The translations under genes were made by a program, and so were the position numbers. Shown one piece after another: positions 8,817 to 17,951 of a stretch of 64,000 nt of DNA. The notes below the pieces were generated by a model. The model had not been told where the DNA came from and did not search any database. It saw only the letters and a list, made by a program, of their open reading frames with translations. Origin of the DNA: Myxococcales bacterium (GTDB taxonomy: Bacteria > Myxococcota_A > Polyangia > Polyangiales > Ga0077539); contig JAUSAZ010000140.1 of the NCBI GenBank assembly GCA_030652255.1, positions 1 through 64,000 of the forward strand. Direction: 5' to 3'. Numbering within the stretch: the first letter of the stretch is position 1; the number at the start of each line of letters is the position of its first letter.

Positions 8817-9995
8817 ATGGGACGACGCGTGAACGTGATCGGTGTCGGCATGGTGAAGTTCGCCAAGCCCGGCGCGAGCGAGGAGTACAACGTCATGGCC
8901 TCGAAGGCGGCGCGCCAGGCGCTCGCCGACGCGGGCGTGCCGTACGGCGAGGTCGAGCAGGCGTACGCGGGATATGTCTACGGAGACAGCACCTGCGGGC
9001 AGCGCGCGGTGTACGAGGTGGGGCTCACGGGCATCCCCGTGTTCAACGTGAACAACAACTGCTCCACCGGGTCGAGCGCGCTGATGCTGGCGAAGCAGGC
9101 CATCGAAGGCGGCGTGGCGGAGTGCGTGATCGCCATCGGCTTCGAGCAGATGGAGAAGGGCGCGCTCCAGGCCAAGTGGACCGACCGCACCAACCCCCTC
9201 GACAAGCACGTCGGGGTGATGAACGACGCGCAGGGCGTCAACCAGGCGCCCTTCGCGGCGCAGATGTTCGGTGGCGCGGGCCGCGAGTACCGCTGGCGCT
9301 ACGGCACCAAGAAGGAGACCTTCGGCAAGATCGCCTGGAAGGCCCGGCAGCACGCCAATCGCAACCCCTACGCGCTCTTCAGCGACACGCTCACCCTCGA
9401 CGAGATCATGGCCGCGCCGGAGGTCTTCGACCCGCTGACGCGCTACCAGTGCTGCCCGCCCACCTGCGGCGCGGCCGCGGCGGTGCTGTGCTCGGAGGAG
9501 TTCGCGCGGCGCCACGGCATCGCCAACCCCGTGTACATCGCGGGCCAGGCCATGACGACGGACTACGCGTCGAGCTTCGGCGACTCGATGATGAAGATGG
9601 TCGGGTACGACATGAGCAAGACCGCCGCGGACAAGGTGTACGCCCAGGCGGGCATCGGCCCGAAGGACGTGCAGGTGGTCGAGCTGCACGACTGCTTCAC
9701 CGCCAACGAGCTCATCACCTACGAGGCCCTCGGGCTCTGCGGTGAAGGGGAGGCGGAGAAGTTCATCGACGAGGGCAACAACTCCTTCGGCGGGAGGTTC
9801 GTGGTCAACCCCTCGGGCGGACTGCTCTCCAAGGGTCACCCCCTCGGCGCCACCGGCCTCGCGCAGTGCACCGAGCTGGTCTGGCAGCTCCGGGGCATGG
9901 GCGACAAGCGCCAGGTGCCCGACGCCCGCGTCGCGCTCCAGCACAACCTCGGCCTCGGCGGCGCCTGCGTCGTGACGATGTACCGCCGCGACTGA
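8817..9995 (+). CDS. SCPx-type thiolase (lipid-transfer protein/thiolase)
   Basis: NNNCSTGSSALMLAKQAIEGG; ...PTCGAAAAVLCS; VVELHDCFTANELITYEALGLC; NPSGGLLSKGHPLGATGLAQ. Confidence 0.93.
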   Translation: MGRRVNVIGVGMVKFAKPGASEEYNVMASKAARQALADAGVPYGEVEQAYAGYVYGDSTCGQRAVYEVGLTGIPVFNVNNNCSTGSSALMLAKQAIEGGVAECVIAIGFEQMEKGALQAKWTDRTNPLDKHVGVMNDAQGVNQAPFAAQMFGGAGREYRWRYGTKKETFGKIAWKARQHANRNPYALFSDTLTLDEIMAAPEVFDPLTRYQCCPPTCGAAAAVLCSEEFARRHGIANPVYIAGQAMTTDYASSFGDSMMKMVGYDMSKTAADKVYAQAGIGPKDVQVVELHDCFTANELITYEALGLCGEGEAEKFIDEGNNSFGGRFVVNPSGGLLSKGHPLGATGLAQCTELVWQLRGMGDKRQVPDARVALQHNLGLGGACVVTMYRRD

Positions 9996-10048
9996 GCGCC
10001 GCCCCGAGCGGGTCGCGGTCGATCCGCGGCTCTGGTAGGGTGCGCGCC

Positions 10049-10888
10049 GTGCGCAGCCACCGCCCCATCGCCATCCTCATTGCCGCCCTCGTGAGCGCCG
10101 CCGGTTGCGTCGGCGCCCCGTCCAACCCGCGGTGCGACGAGCCCGACAACTCCTGCAACCGGGCCTTCCTCCGGAGCACCACGCCGCTCAGCGCGCTGCG
10201 ACACCCCGACCCCATGCGCCGCGTGCCCGAGGGCACGCCGGTCGACGCGCGCAACCTCCAGGTCACCGCGTATGACGAGCTCGACGAGACCATGGACGGC
10301 GACCTGGGCACGGTCTACGTCCAGGAGACCATCCCCCCCGGCAACACGGACGACCCCTTCCTGCCGTGCCCGCTGCTGGCCGACCGCAGCGCCCGCATCT
10401 GCGGCATCTCGACCTTCAACACGCAGTTCAACCCGCTCGCGTATCGCCCCAAGGTGGGCGACCTCGTCGACATGTCCGGCGGGCAGTACGACGAGTTCGA
10501 CTGCTCGGGCGTGTGCGGGACTCCGCCGCAGCCCTTCCCCGACGGGCGCTACCTGCCGCAGGTGCGAGAGCCCACCATCCGCAGCGCCGGCGTGGCGCCG
10601 CTCCCGACGCCGGTGCGCGTCACCGTGGCCGACCTGATGACCCACAACGCCGCCCTCATCGGCGTGCTGGTGGAGGTGTCCAACGTCACGGTGGCCTTCG
10701 CGCCCGACCGCCGCGGGGAGATCCAGATCACCAGCGACCGCAACGGCCCCAAGATCACCCAGGAGATGGTCACCATCCCCGGGGTGACGGTGGGCACGCA
10801 GTGGTCCCGCGTGGTCGGCGTGGTGTCGTACTTCTACGGGCCGAAGCTCATCCCGCGAACCCTCGCCGACCTCACGCCCGCCGGCTGA
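10049..10888 (+). CDS. Predicted lipoprotein, function unknown
   Basis: GTG start gives N-terminal hydrophobic segment with lipobox-like LVSAAGC; Cys-containing exported protein. Confidence 0.6.
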   Translation: MRSHRPIAILIAALVSAAGCVGAPSNPRCDEPDNSCNRAFLRSTTPLSALRHPDPMRRVPEGTPVDARNLQVTAYDELDETMDGDLGTVYVQETIPPGNTDDPFLPCPLLADRSARICGISTFNTQFNPLAYRPKVGDLVDMSGGQYDEFDCSGVCGTPPQPFPDGRYLPQVREPTIRSAGVAPLPTPVRVTVADLMTHNAALIGVLVEVSNVTVAFAPDRRGEIQITSDRNGPKITQEMVTIPGVTVGTQWSRVVGVVSYFYGPKLIPRTLADLTPAG

Positions 10889-11030
10889 ACTGTGGCGATC
10901 GGGCCCACAGGCGCCGGCGCGTCTGTGGCGGATTGCTACGAGTGACTCAATGGACTCCGGCGCGGGACAAGCTCCCACTCCCGGTGCATAAGGAAGGTAG
11001 CGCCCGCGGCCCCTGCTTCGCATAGGCTGT

Positions 11031-11591
11031 ATGGGAACCCCTACCTACCCGCTGGAGGTCTCATTGAAGACTCATGTCCTCGCTGCCGCATTCGTGTTGG
11101 CCCTCGGCCCGATCGCCTCGGCGGTCCCCCTCCCTGGTCGTGCGATTCCGTCGGTGTCGGTCAACGACCTCGGCGGTCGGCATCACACCGAGCGTGACCT
11201 CACCGGACAATGGACCATCGCCTTCACGATGACCGACAAGGACGTGGGTCCGGGCATCTCTGCGTGGTGGCACCAGATCGAGGGCCGCATCCCGGCGCGC
11301 ACCCGGATGCTGTCCTTCGTGGCGCTCGATCTCTTCGCGCTGGTGCCGACGTCCACCATCCTCTCGCAGGCCCGCGAGGCGACGCCGCGCTCCTCGTGGC
11401 ACACGGTCTGGTTCTCGCGGGATGGGTCCTTCGCCGAGCAGCTCGGCCTGCCGGAGAGCGAGACCCCGTGGGTCTTCGTGATCGACCCGACGGGCCGGGT
11501 GGTGGAGAGCATCCACGCCCACGCCGACCCCGCGGGCATCGCGCGGGTTCTGTCCGCCGTGGGCGTGCGCTCGGCCAGCGCTGCTCCTTGA
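11031..11591 (+). CDS. Exported thioredoxin-fold-like (YtfJ-type) protein
   Basis: Signal peptide-like N-terminus; NDLGGRHHTERDLTGQWTIAFTMTDKDVGPGISAWW and C-terminal TPWVFVIDPTGRVVES. Confidence 0.5.
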   Translation: MGTPTYPLEVSLKTHVLAAAFVLALGPIASAVPLPGRAIPSVSVNDLGGRHHTERDLTGQWTIAFTMTDKDVGPGISAWWHQIEGRIPARTRMLSFVALDLFALVPTSTILSQAREATPRSSWHTVWFSRDGSFAEQLGLPESETPWVFVIDPTGRVVESIHAHADPAGIARVLSAVGVRSASAAP

Positions 11592-11691
11592 GGGACGAGA
11601 GGCCGTCCGGGAAAAATGTTGGAGGGGCCGTAGGGCCCGCAGGGTCGGCGGCGTCGATGTTCACGTACCCACTGCCCATAGGAGGCACTCG

Positions 11692-12417
11692 ATGAACATC
11701 TCCCGCTTCAACCGCATCACCCTTGGCAGCACGCTCCTCGCCGCCCTCGTCACCGTGGGCGCGGCGGCCACCGCCTTCGCACAGAACGCCCCCTCTCCCG
11801 CCCCCGGCGCCTGCCAGGGCCACGGCGGCCACGGCCACGGCGGCCGCGGCCACGGCCCGATGGACCCCGCGCGCTTCACCGAGCGCATGGACCGCAACGG
11901 CGACGGCCGGGTCGAGGTGAGCGAGCTCCCGCCGCGCATGGCCGAGCGCCTCGGCGCCGCGGACGCCAACCGCGACGGCGTGCTCTCGGTGACCGAGATC
12001 ACGGCCCACATGGAGACCCAGCGCGCGGCCCGCTTCGCGCGGATGGACAGCAACTCCGACGGCGCCGTCACCGCCGACGAGGTGGGCCCGCGGTGGGAGC
12101 ACCTCCAGGCCGCGGACGCCGACCACAACGGCCGGGTCTCCGCCGCCGAGCTCCAGCAGGCCCGCGCCTCCGGGGCCCTGCGCGGCGGCCACGGGCGCGG
12201 CCGCGGGATGCACGGCGGCCACGACGGCGCGGGCTTCGTGCAGCGCTTCGACCGCAACGGCAACGGCTCCATCGAGGTGAGCGAGCTGCCCCCGCGGATG
12301 GCCGAGCACCTCGGCGCCGCGGACACCAACCGCGACGGCACCCTGAGCGCCGACGAGCTCCGCGCGCACATGGAGGCCCGCCGCGCCGCCCGCCAGGCCG
12401 GCCAGGGCCAGCGCTAG
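11692..12417 (+). CDS. Exported EF-hand protein with six EF-hand-type loops
   Basis: DRNGDGRVEVSE, DANRDGVLSVTE, DSNSDGAVTADE, DADHNGRVSAAE, DRNGNGSIEVSE, DTNRDGTLSADE; signal peptide; His/Gly-rich GHGGHGHGGRGHG. Confidence 0.92.
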   Translation: MNISRFNRITLGSTLLAALVTVGAAATAFAQNAPSPAPGACQGHGGHGHGGRGHGPMDPARFTERMDRNGDGRVEVSELPPRMAERLGAADANRDGVLSVTEITAHMETQRAARFARMDSNSDGAVTADEVGPRWEHLQAADADHNGRVSAAELQQARASGALRGGHGRGRGMHGGHDGAGFVQRFDRNGNGSIEVSELPPRMAEHLGAADTNRDGTLSADELRAHMEARRAARQAGQGQR

Positions 12418-12522
12418 CACAGCGCGGCACCGGGGCGCTCCCCGCCGGTGGGCCCGTCAACGGGTCCCCCGGTGGGGGGGCGGGTGCATGGCTGGTCCGA
12501 CCGTTGTATCTAGGCGACCCCG

Positions 12523-13755
12523 ATGATGGTGAGCCCCCGACGACGTAGCCTCCTCACCTCGGTGCTCCTGCACCTGGGGGTCGGGTTCGTCGCGCTCACC
12601 GTCGCGCGCTCCACGCCGCCCCCCGCCGCCGCACGGCCCACGGCCCAGGGCCCCGCCACCATCGAGATCGACTTCCCCCCATCACCCGCCGAGCCCGAAC
12701 CCGCGCCCGCGCCTGCGCCCGCGGCCATCGCGGAGCCCCCGGCCGCGCCCTCGCCTGTGGCAGCCGCCGGCACGCGCCCGTCGGGTCACCCGAGCGCCAC
12801 CCCTGCCACCGAGGCGCCCGCGCCGCCGACGACCGTTGCGCCTGCGCCCGCGCCCGCGCCCGCGGCGCCTCCGCCGGTGCTCACGGCGCCGCCCGAGGCC
12901 GCGCCGATGCGCGCCGCCGACCTGATGCGGGTGCGCCCCGCGGAGGCCTTCGGCGTGTGGGGCGCGGCGCCGTCCATCGCCCGGGCGCAGGCCGACCGCG
13001 CCCGCGCACGCTCGCTCATCGACCTCCCGCAGGGCACGCCCGAGTCGCGCGCCGCCGCGGCGTCGCAGGGCTACGTCGACCAGCGCCTCGCGGCCACGCA
13101 TCAGCACGAGGCCCCCGGGGTGCGGGGGTACTACTGGTCGCTCCGTCGGCGGATGCTGGAGTCGTGGCGGCCGGGCATCGCGCACCTGCCGTCCATCGGG
13201 GAGACCCTCCTGGCGACCGTGGCGACGCCGCCCGCGGCGCTGGCCGAGGTGCTGCGCAGCGCGAACGGTCCGGCGGTCGCGCCGGGGCGCGTGGGCGCCG
13301 CCATCGACGCGCTGGAGGGGGCCAACATGGGGCGCAGCAACAACCCCGCGGGGCTCACCCAGGCGCCGTTCCAGGGCGTCGTCGACCGGTCGCGGGCCAA
13401 CGTGCGGACCACCCGCGCGGAGGTCGAGGTGGTGCAGGGCGAGGACGGGCGGGTGATCGAGGTGCGGGTGCTGCGCTCGTCGCGCATCGCGGGCTTCGAT
13501 CGGGCCGCGGAGGCCGCGGTGCGCGACGCGCTGCCCTTGCAGGCGCCGGTGGCGATGCCGGGGGGGAGGCGCTCGCGGTGGTCCTTCGAGGTGGTGGCGT
13601 CGCGCGACCCCTTCATCCCGGGGGTGGGCTTCGAGTTCGACGAGAGCACCGGGTGGTTCGAGCTGCACTGGCCGGGCCGGGCCCACGTGCGCAGCCGCGT
13701 GTGGCTGGAGGGCGCCTCGCCCGTGCAGCGCGCCGCCCGCTCGCCGCGGGGGTGA
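12523..13755 (+). CDS. TonB-like protein (Pro-rich periplasmic linker, TonB-type C-terminus)
   Basis: N-terminal TM, EPEPAPAPAPA linker, C-terminal VEVVQGEDGRVIEVRVLRSSRIAGFDRAAEAAVRDALPLQ. Confidence 0.7.
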   Translation: MMVSPRRRSLLTSVLLHLGVGFVALTVARSTPPPAAARPTAQGPATIEIDFPPSPAEPEPAPAPAPAAIAEPPAAPSPVAAAGTRPSGHPSATPATEAPAPPTTVAPAPAPAPAAPPPVLTAPPEAAPMRAADLMRVRPAEAFGVWGAAPSIARAQADRARARSLIDLPQGTPESRAAAASQGYVDQRLAATHQHEAPGVRGYYWSLRRRMLESWRPGIAHLPSIGETLLATVATPPAALAEVLRSANGPAVAPGRVGAAIDALEGANMGRSNNPAGLTQAPFQGVVDRSRANVRTTRAEVEVVQGEDGRVIEVRVLRSSRIAGFDRAAEAAVRDALPLQAPVAMPGGRRSRWSFEVVASRDPFIPGVGFEFDESTGWFELHWPGRAHVRSRVWLEGASPVQRAARSPRG

Positions 13756-13779
13756 GAGGGATGGGGCTGAAAGGCCTTC

Positions 13780-15024
13780 TCAGCGCTTGCCGAGCACCAC
13801 GACGTGCTCTCGCTTGGGGCGCTTCGCGAAGGCCTCCATGCTGTCGTCGTCGAAGACCGCGCGCACCTGCGAGGCCCGCGCGACCACCTTGAGGTCGGCG
13901 CCCTTCGCGGCGTCGGCGAGCATCTCGTCGGCGTACATCGGCTCGACCCCCGCCGCGCCGTCGGCCATCACCACCGCCGCGCGGCCGCCCTTCTTCAGCA
14001 CCCGCGCGAGCGCACGGCACATCAGCCCGAGCTCGCGCCCGAAGCGGAACATCCCCACCTCGGGCTCGTCCTTGAACCACCGCGCGGCGCCCACCTCGCG
14101 CTCGATCATGCGCTTGTCGTCGAGGTGCAGCCACACGTAGCGCCGCTCGTGCTGCGCGGCGTAGTCGTAGGTGTTGGCGTAGGGCGGCGAGGTCACCACG
14201 CCGTCGATGGAGTCGCTCGCGATGGTGTCGAGCGAGGTCGCGTCGTCGGCCAGCACCTCCGCCGAGACCCCCGCGGGCACCGCGGCCTCGAGCGCCGCGA
14301 GGCAGTGGTCGAGCTCGTTGGCCTTGTCCGCGAACCACCGGATGGCCGCGCGGATGGGCACGTCCTTGCGCACCTTGCGCGCGTCGGAGTCGGAGGCCTG
14401 GAGCGACACCTTCACCAGGATGGACGAGAACAACATCCGCAGCGCGGCGAGGGTGAGGCCCTTGGTGCGGTGGAGTTCCTGCGAGAGGGCGGAGAGCTCG
14501 GCGAGGGTGTGCGGGTAGAACCACTTCTGCTCGCCGCGCGGGATGTGCGCGTGCCACCGCATGCGAACCCCCTGCTCGGCCCGCATCGCCACCGTGGCCG
14601 CCGCCGCCACGATGCGCTGCCGGTCGCCCGCGGAGGTCACCCGGGTCTTGAGCGACGCGAGCTCCACCGCGAAGGGCGAGAGGTCGCGGCCCACGGCGCG
14701 CAGGCCCGACGCCATCGCCTCGATGAGCACCGTGCCCGACCCGCAGAAGGGGTCGAGCAGCGTGGCGCCCGGCGGCAGCGAGAGGCTCTGGAGCAGCGAG
14801 CGCGCGACCGCGGGGTGCAGCCGCGCGGGGTAGGCGTGGAAGGGGTGCGTGAGCGTGGCGTCGCGCTCGCCGGGCCGGATGGTGAGCGCGCTGGTGAGCT
14901 TCGCGCAGAGCGCCTCGTCGCCGACGGCCTCGACGGCGCCGCCGACGTTGACCAGCGCGCGCCTGGCGTGCGGGCGTCGCATCAGCGGACGGTGGGCGGT
15001 GGTCGCGTCGCGGCGGTCTTTCAT
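13780..15024 (-). CDS. DNA methylase-like protein (DPFCGSGT / SPPY motifs)
   Basis: LLDPFCGSGTVLIEAMASGLRAVGRDLSPFA and DGVVTSPPYANTYDY; AdoMet-dependent amino-methyltransferase motifs. Confidence 0.8.
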   Translation of the reverse strand: MKDRRDATTAHRPLMRRPHARRALVNVGGAVEAVGDEALCAKLTSALTIRPGERDATLTHPFHAYPARLHPAVARSLLQSLSLPPGATLLDPFCGSGTVLIEAMASGLRAVGRDLSPFAVELASLKTRVTSAGDRQRIVAAAATVAMRAEQGVRMRWHAHIPRGEQKWFYPHTLAELSALSQELHRTKGLTLAALRMLFSSILVKVSLQASDSDARKVRKDVPIRAAIRWFADKANELDHCLAALEAAVPAGVSAEVLADDATSLDTIASDSIDGVVTSPPYANTYDYAAQHERRYVWLHLDDKRMIEREVGAARWFKDEPEVGMFRFGRELGLMCRALARVLKKGGRAAVVMADGAAGVEPMYADEMLADAAKGADLKVVARASQVRAVFDDDSMEAFAKRPKREHVVVLGKR

Positions 15025-15059
15025 GGGAGTGCGTATAGCGCCCTTCGGGCGCCGACACA

Positions 15060-16802
15060 TCACAGCGCCTGGTTGATCGGCGCCCCCAGCACCAGGTCGG
15101 GGTGCATGTCGCAGAGGGACTGCGCCCCCTGGGTGACCGCCGCCCCGGCGCCCCGGCGGGCGAGCTGCGACGCGCGGGTCATGAGCCCGCCGCAGACGGA
15201 CTCCCAGCGCGCGCGCAGCCGGGCCCGCTGGCTCAGGATGCCGGGCATGCGCGGGTCGGTTGGGGCCTCCGGGCGGGCCGCGAGGGCCCCAGCGGTGTTT
15301 TCGTGGCGCATGAACACCGCGCGGGCCGCGCGGGCGCGCACCCACAGCCGCGCGTAGGCCTCGTCGTAGACGTAGGGCTGGGTGACCGGCACCCGGGGCG
15401 CCGCGACCGGCACCACCGTCGCGTGCGGGAGGGCGACCGGGGCGGTGCCCGGGCGGTCGGCGATCCACGCGCGCACCGGGCCGCTCCAGACCCCTTCGCG
15501 GGAGAGCACGATGGCGGGCGCGCCGGGCAGCAGGGCCACCGAGGCGAAGCCCAGCGGGCTGGTCGCGAGCACCGCCGCGCGGTCGCCGGAGCGCAGCGCG
15601 AGGGTGCGGCCGCCCTGGTCGATGACGGCGAGGTGCGTTCCGTCGGCGGCGCGCGCGCGGGGCGCGGCGAAGGGGTCGGCCGCCGTGGGGTCGGGCGGGG
15701 CGACGGGGCGCTCGACGATGGGCACGTCGAAGCCCGGCGGCGGGCGCACGCGGGGCGTGAGGTCGGGCGCGCGCAGGGAGGGCGGCGGGCGGTCGGAGAG
15801 CGCGGCGACGCGGCGCATCGGGGCGATGGGGGCGCCGGGCGCGAGGGTGGTCTCGTAGAGGCCGGGCGGCTCGCACTCGATGGGCGGGCCGGCGAGCTCG
15901 CGCAGCGGCTGCTGCGGCATGAGCGAGCGGCTGGGGGACTCGACGCGGGCCGAGGCGTCGTCGGTGAACAGCGGCGGCGGGGGCTCGTGGGGGAGCGAGC
16001 GGCACGCGGCGCCGCTCGCGCGCAGGGTGAACGAGCGGTCGGGCCGGGGGGTGAGCGTGAGGACGTCGCCGAGCTCGCCGATGAGCCCGGCGTGGAGGGC
16101 CATCGGGGTGGTGGGCGCGAGGTCGGGCCCGAGGCGCAGCGCGCGGACGGTCTCGCGCACCTCGTCGTCGGTGACGATGGCACCGGTCCAGGCGAGGACG
16201 GCGGCGCCCTGGTCGAGGGCGACGGCGACGCGGGTGAGGCGGCTGTTCTCATGGAACACCACGCGCGCAGCGCCCTCGGGGAGCCCGTCGGCGTCGAGGC
16301 GCTGCACCACGATGTCGCCCCCGGAGCGCTCGCGAAGGCCCAGCGTCTCGTCGATCGGTGGCGCGGTGGCACCGGGGACGCGACGCGGCACCGGGGGACC
16401 GCCCGGGACCGCGCGCGGCGGCGGCGGCGGCGGCGGGACGACCCAGGCCAGCACCCCGCGGCGGCCGTCCCAGGCGAGGGTGGGGGTGCGGAGCGAGTCG
16501 GCGACGGGCGCGTCGGGGCGGGCGCGCACGAGGGCGCCGTCGGCGTCGAGGCGCAGCAGCGAGGTGCGGAGCTGTCCGTTGCCGCTGCGGGTGTGGTCGA
16601 TCCAGGCGAGGAGCACCCGGTCGCCGTGGCGTGCGGCGACGACGTCGCGGGCGAAGGCGATGAGCTCGCCGTGCCCGGCGCGCTCGGGCGCGGGGGAGGG
16701 GCGGGCGTACTCCATCGGGCGCGGCTGCCCCGCGGCGAGCGCCGGCGCGGCGAGGACGACGAGGGCGGCGAGGCGGCGGACGGAGCAGGGGCGCGGAGGC
16801 AT
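15060..16802 (-). CDS. Hypothetical exported protein
   Basis: Long ORF with signal peptide; no recognised domain. Confidence 0.6.
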   Translation of the reverse strand: MPPRPCSVRRLAALVVLAAPALAAGQPRPMEYARPSPAPERAGHGELIAFARDVVAARHGDRVLLAWIDHTRSGNGQLRTSLLRLDADGALVRARPDAPVADSLRTPTLAWDGRRGVLAWVVPPPPPPPRAVPGGPPVPRRVPGATAPPIDETLGLRERSGGDIVVQRLDADGLPEGAARVVFHENSRLTRVAVALDQGAAVLAWTGAIVTDDEVRETVRALRLGPDLAPTTPMALHAGLIGELGDVLTLTPRPDRSFTLRASGAACRSLPHEPPPPLFTDDASARVESPSRSLMPQQPLRELAGPPIECEPPGLYETTLAPGAPIAPMRRVAALSDRPPPSLRAPDLTPRVRPPPGFDVPIVERPVAPPDPTAADPFAAPRARAADGTHLAVIDQGGRTLALRSGDRAAVLATSPLGFASVALLPGAPAIVLSREGVWSGPVRAWIADRPGTAPVALPHATVVPVAAPRVPVTQPYVYDEAYARLWVRARAARAVFMRHENTAGALAARPEAPTDPRMPGILSQRARLRARWESVCGGLMTRASQLARRGAGAAVTQGAQSLCDMHPDLVLGAPINQAL

Positions 16803-17014
16803 CGGTGGGGGACGAAGCTCTTCGCGGTGAGAGGCGGGCGTGTCAAGCGACGGGCACGAGGGCGTCGGCGCAGGGCTGCGGCGACCGCGGGCGCGGCCCT
16901 GTCGGTGCGTTGACTTCCGCCGCGGAACGGCTAGTCACGCGTCCCTCCGATGCCGCGCCGTACTGTGGGCTGGCGCGACATTTCTGACCCTGCGCTCCAC
17001 CCAGGCAAGACTCC

Positions 17015-17932
17015 ATGAAGTGCTTTCGACTGTTCGGCGCCTTCGCGCTCCTCGGACTCGGCGCCTGCGGCTCGGCGCGCGGCGGCAACACCATCACCAG
17101 CGACCCTGACGGCGGCACCACGGCCGACACCGCGGTGAGCACCGACACCGCGGCGAGCACCGACACCGCGGCGCCGGACGTTCCGGCTGCGCCCGACGAT
17201 GTGCTCGCGCCCGTCGACGTGCCGGTCGCGCCCATCGATGTGCCCGTGACGCCCATCGATGTGCCCATGGCCCGATGCGGCGATGGCACCTGCGACCCCG
17301 GCGAGACCTGCGAGAGCTGCCGCGCCGACTGCGAATCGACCTGCCCCCCGCCGCCGATGGACGTGCCCATGGCGCGCTGCGGCGACGGCACCTGCAACGG
17401 GAGCGAGACCTGCGCGAGCTGCCGCGCCGACTGCGAGGCGACCTGCCCCCCGCCGCCCATGGACGTGCCCATGGCGCGCTGCGGCGACGGCACCTGCAAC
17501 GGCGGCGAGCTCTGCGGCACCTGCCCGAGCGACTGCGGCGCGTGCACCGGCACCGTCCTCGACCCGTGCCCCTCGACGACCCAGCAGGGCCCCAACCGCA
17601 ACTGCGGCTGGCGCGCCGGGGTGACCCTCATGTGCTCGCCGGGCCGCGCCACCATGGTCGGCTGCAGCGGCACCACGGGCGTCGGCTCGCTCTGCCAGCC
17701 CGACTACGGCGTCTGCACGGGCGACCCCGTGATGCGCGTCTGCCCCACCAACACCCCCTGCACCGCCGCGGCGGCGCTGGTGCCCAGCGCAGGCAGCTTC
17801 GATGACCAGTGCGGCACCTGCCCGTCGGCCTACGTCACCTGCCCGGCGTCGGGGCAGATCTTCGTGCTCACGGGCGACTTCGACAGCCGCCAGCCCACGC
17901 AGCGCGGCACCTGCACCCCCGCGGCGCGCTGA
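17015..17932 (+). CDS. Predicted lipoprotein with repeated Cys-rich CGDGTC modules
   Basis: Lipobox LLGLGACG; Asp-rich linker; three CGDGTC..xEtC..C..DC modules separated by PPPMDVPMAR. Confidence 0.8.
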   Translation: MKCFRLFGAFALLGLGACGSARGGNTITSDPDGGTTADTAVSTDTAASTDTAAPDVPAAPDDVLAPVDVPVAPIDVPVTPIDVPMARCGDGTCDPGETCESCRADCESTCPPPPMDVPMARCGDGTCNGSETCASCRADCEATCPPPPMDVPMARCGDGTCNGGELCGTCPSDCGACTGTVLDPCPSTTQQGPNRNCGWRAGVTLMCSPGRATMVGCSGTTGVGSLCQPDYGVCTGDPVMRVCPTNTPCTAAAALVPSAGSFDDQCGTCPSAYVTCPASGQIFVLTGDFDSRQPTQRGTCTPAAR

Positions 17933-17951
17933 CCCGCCTCCCTCACCCTTC

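Noticed and set aside
6144-9944. 1266-aa antisense ORF overlapping the MFE-2 and thiolase genes
   Set aside because: Low-complexity His/Arg/Ala-rich translation typical of GC-rich antisense frames; the sense strand has clear conserved domains.
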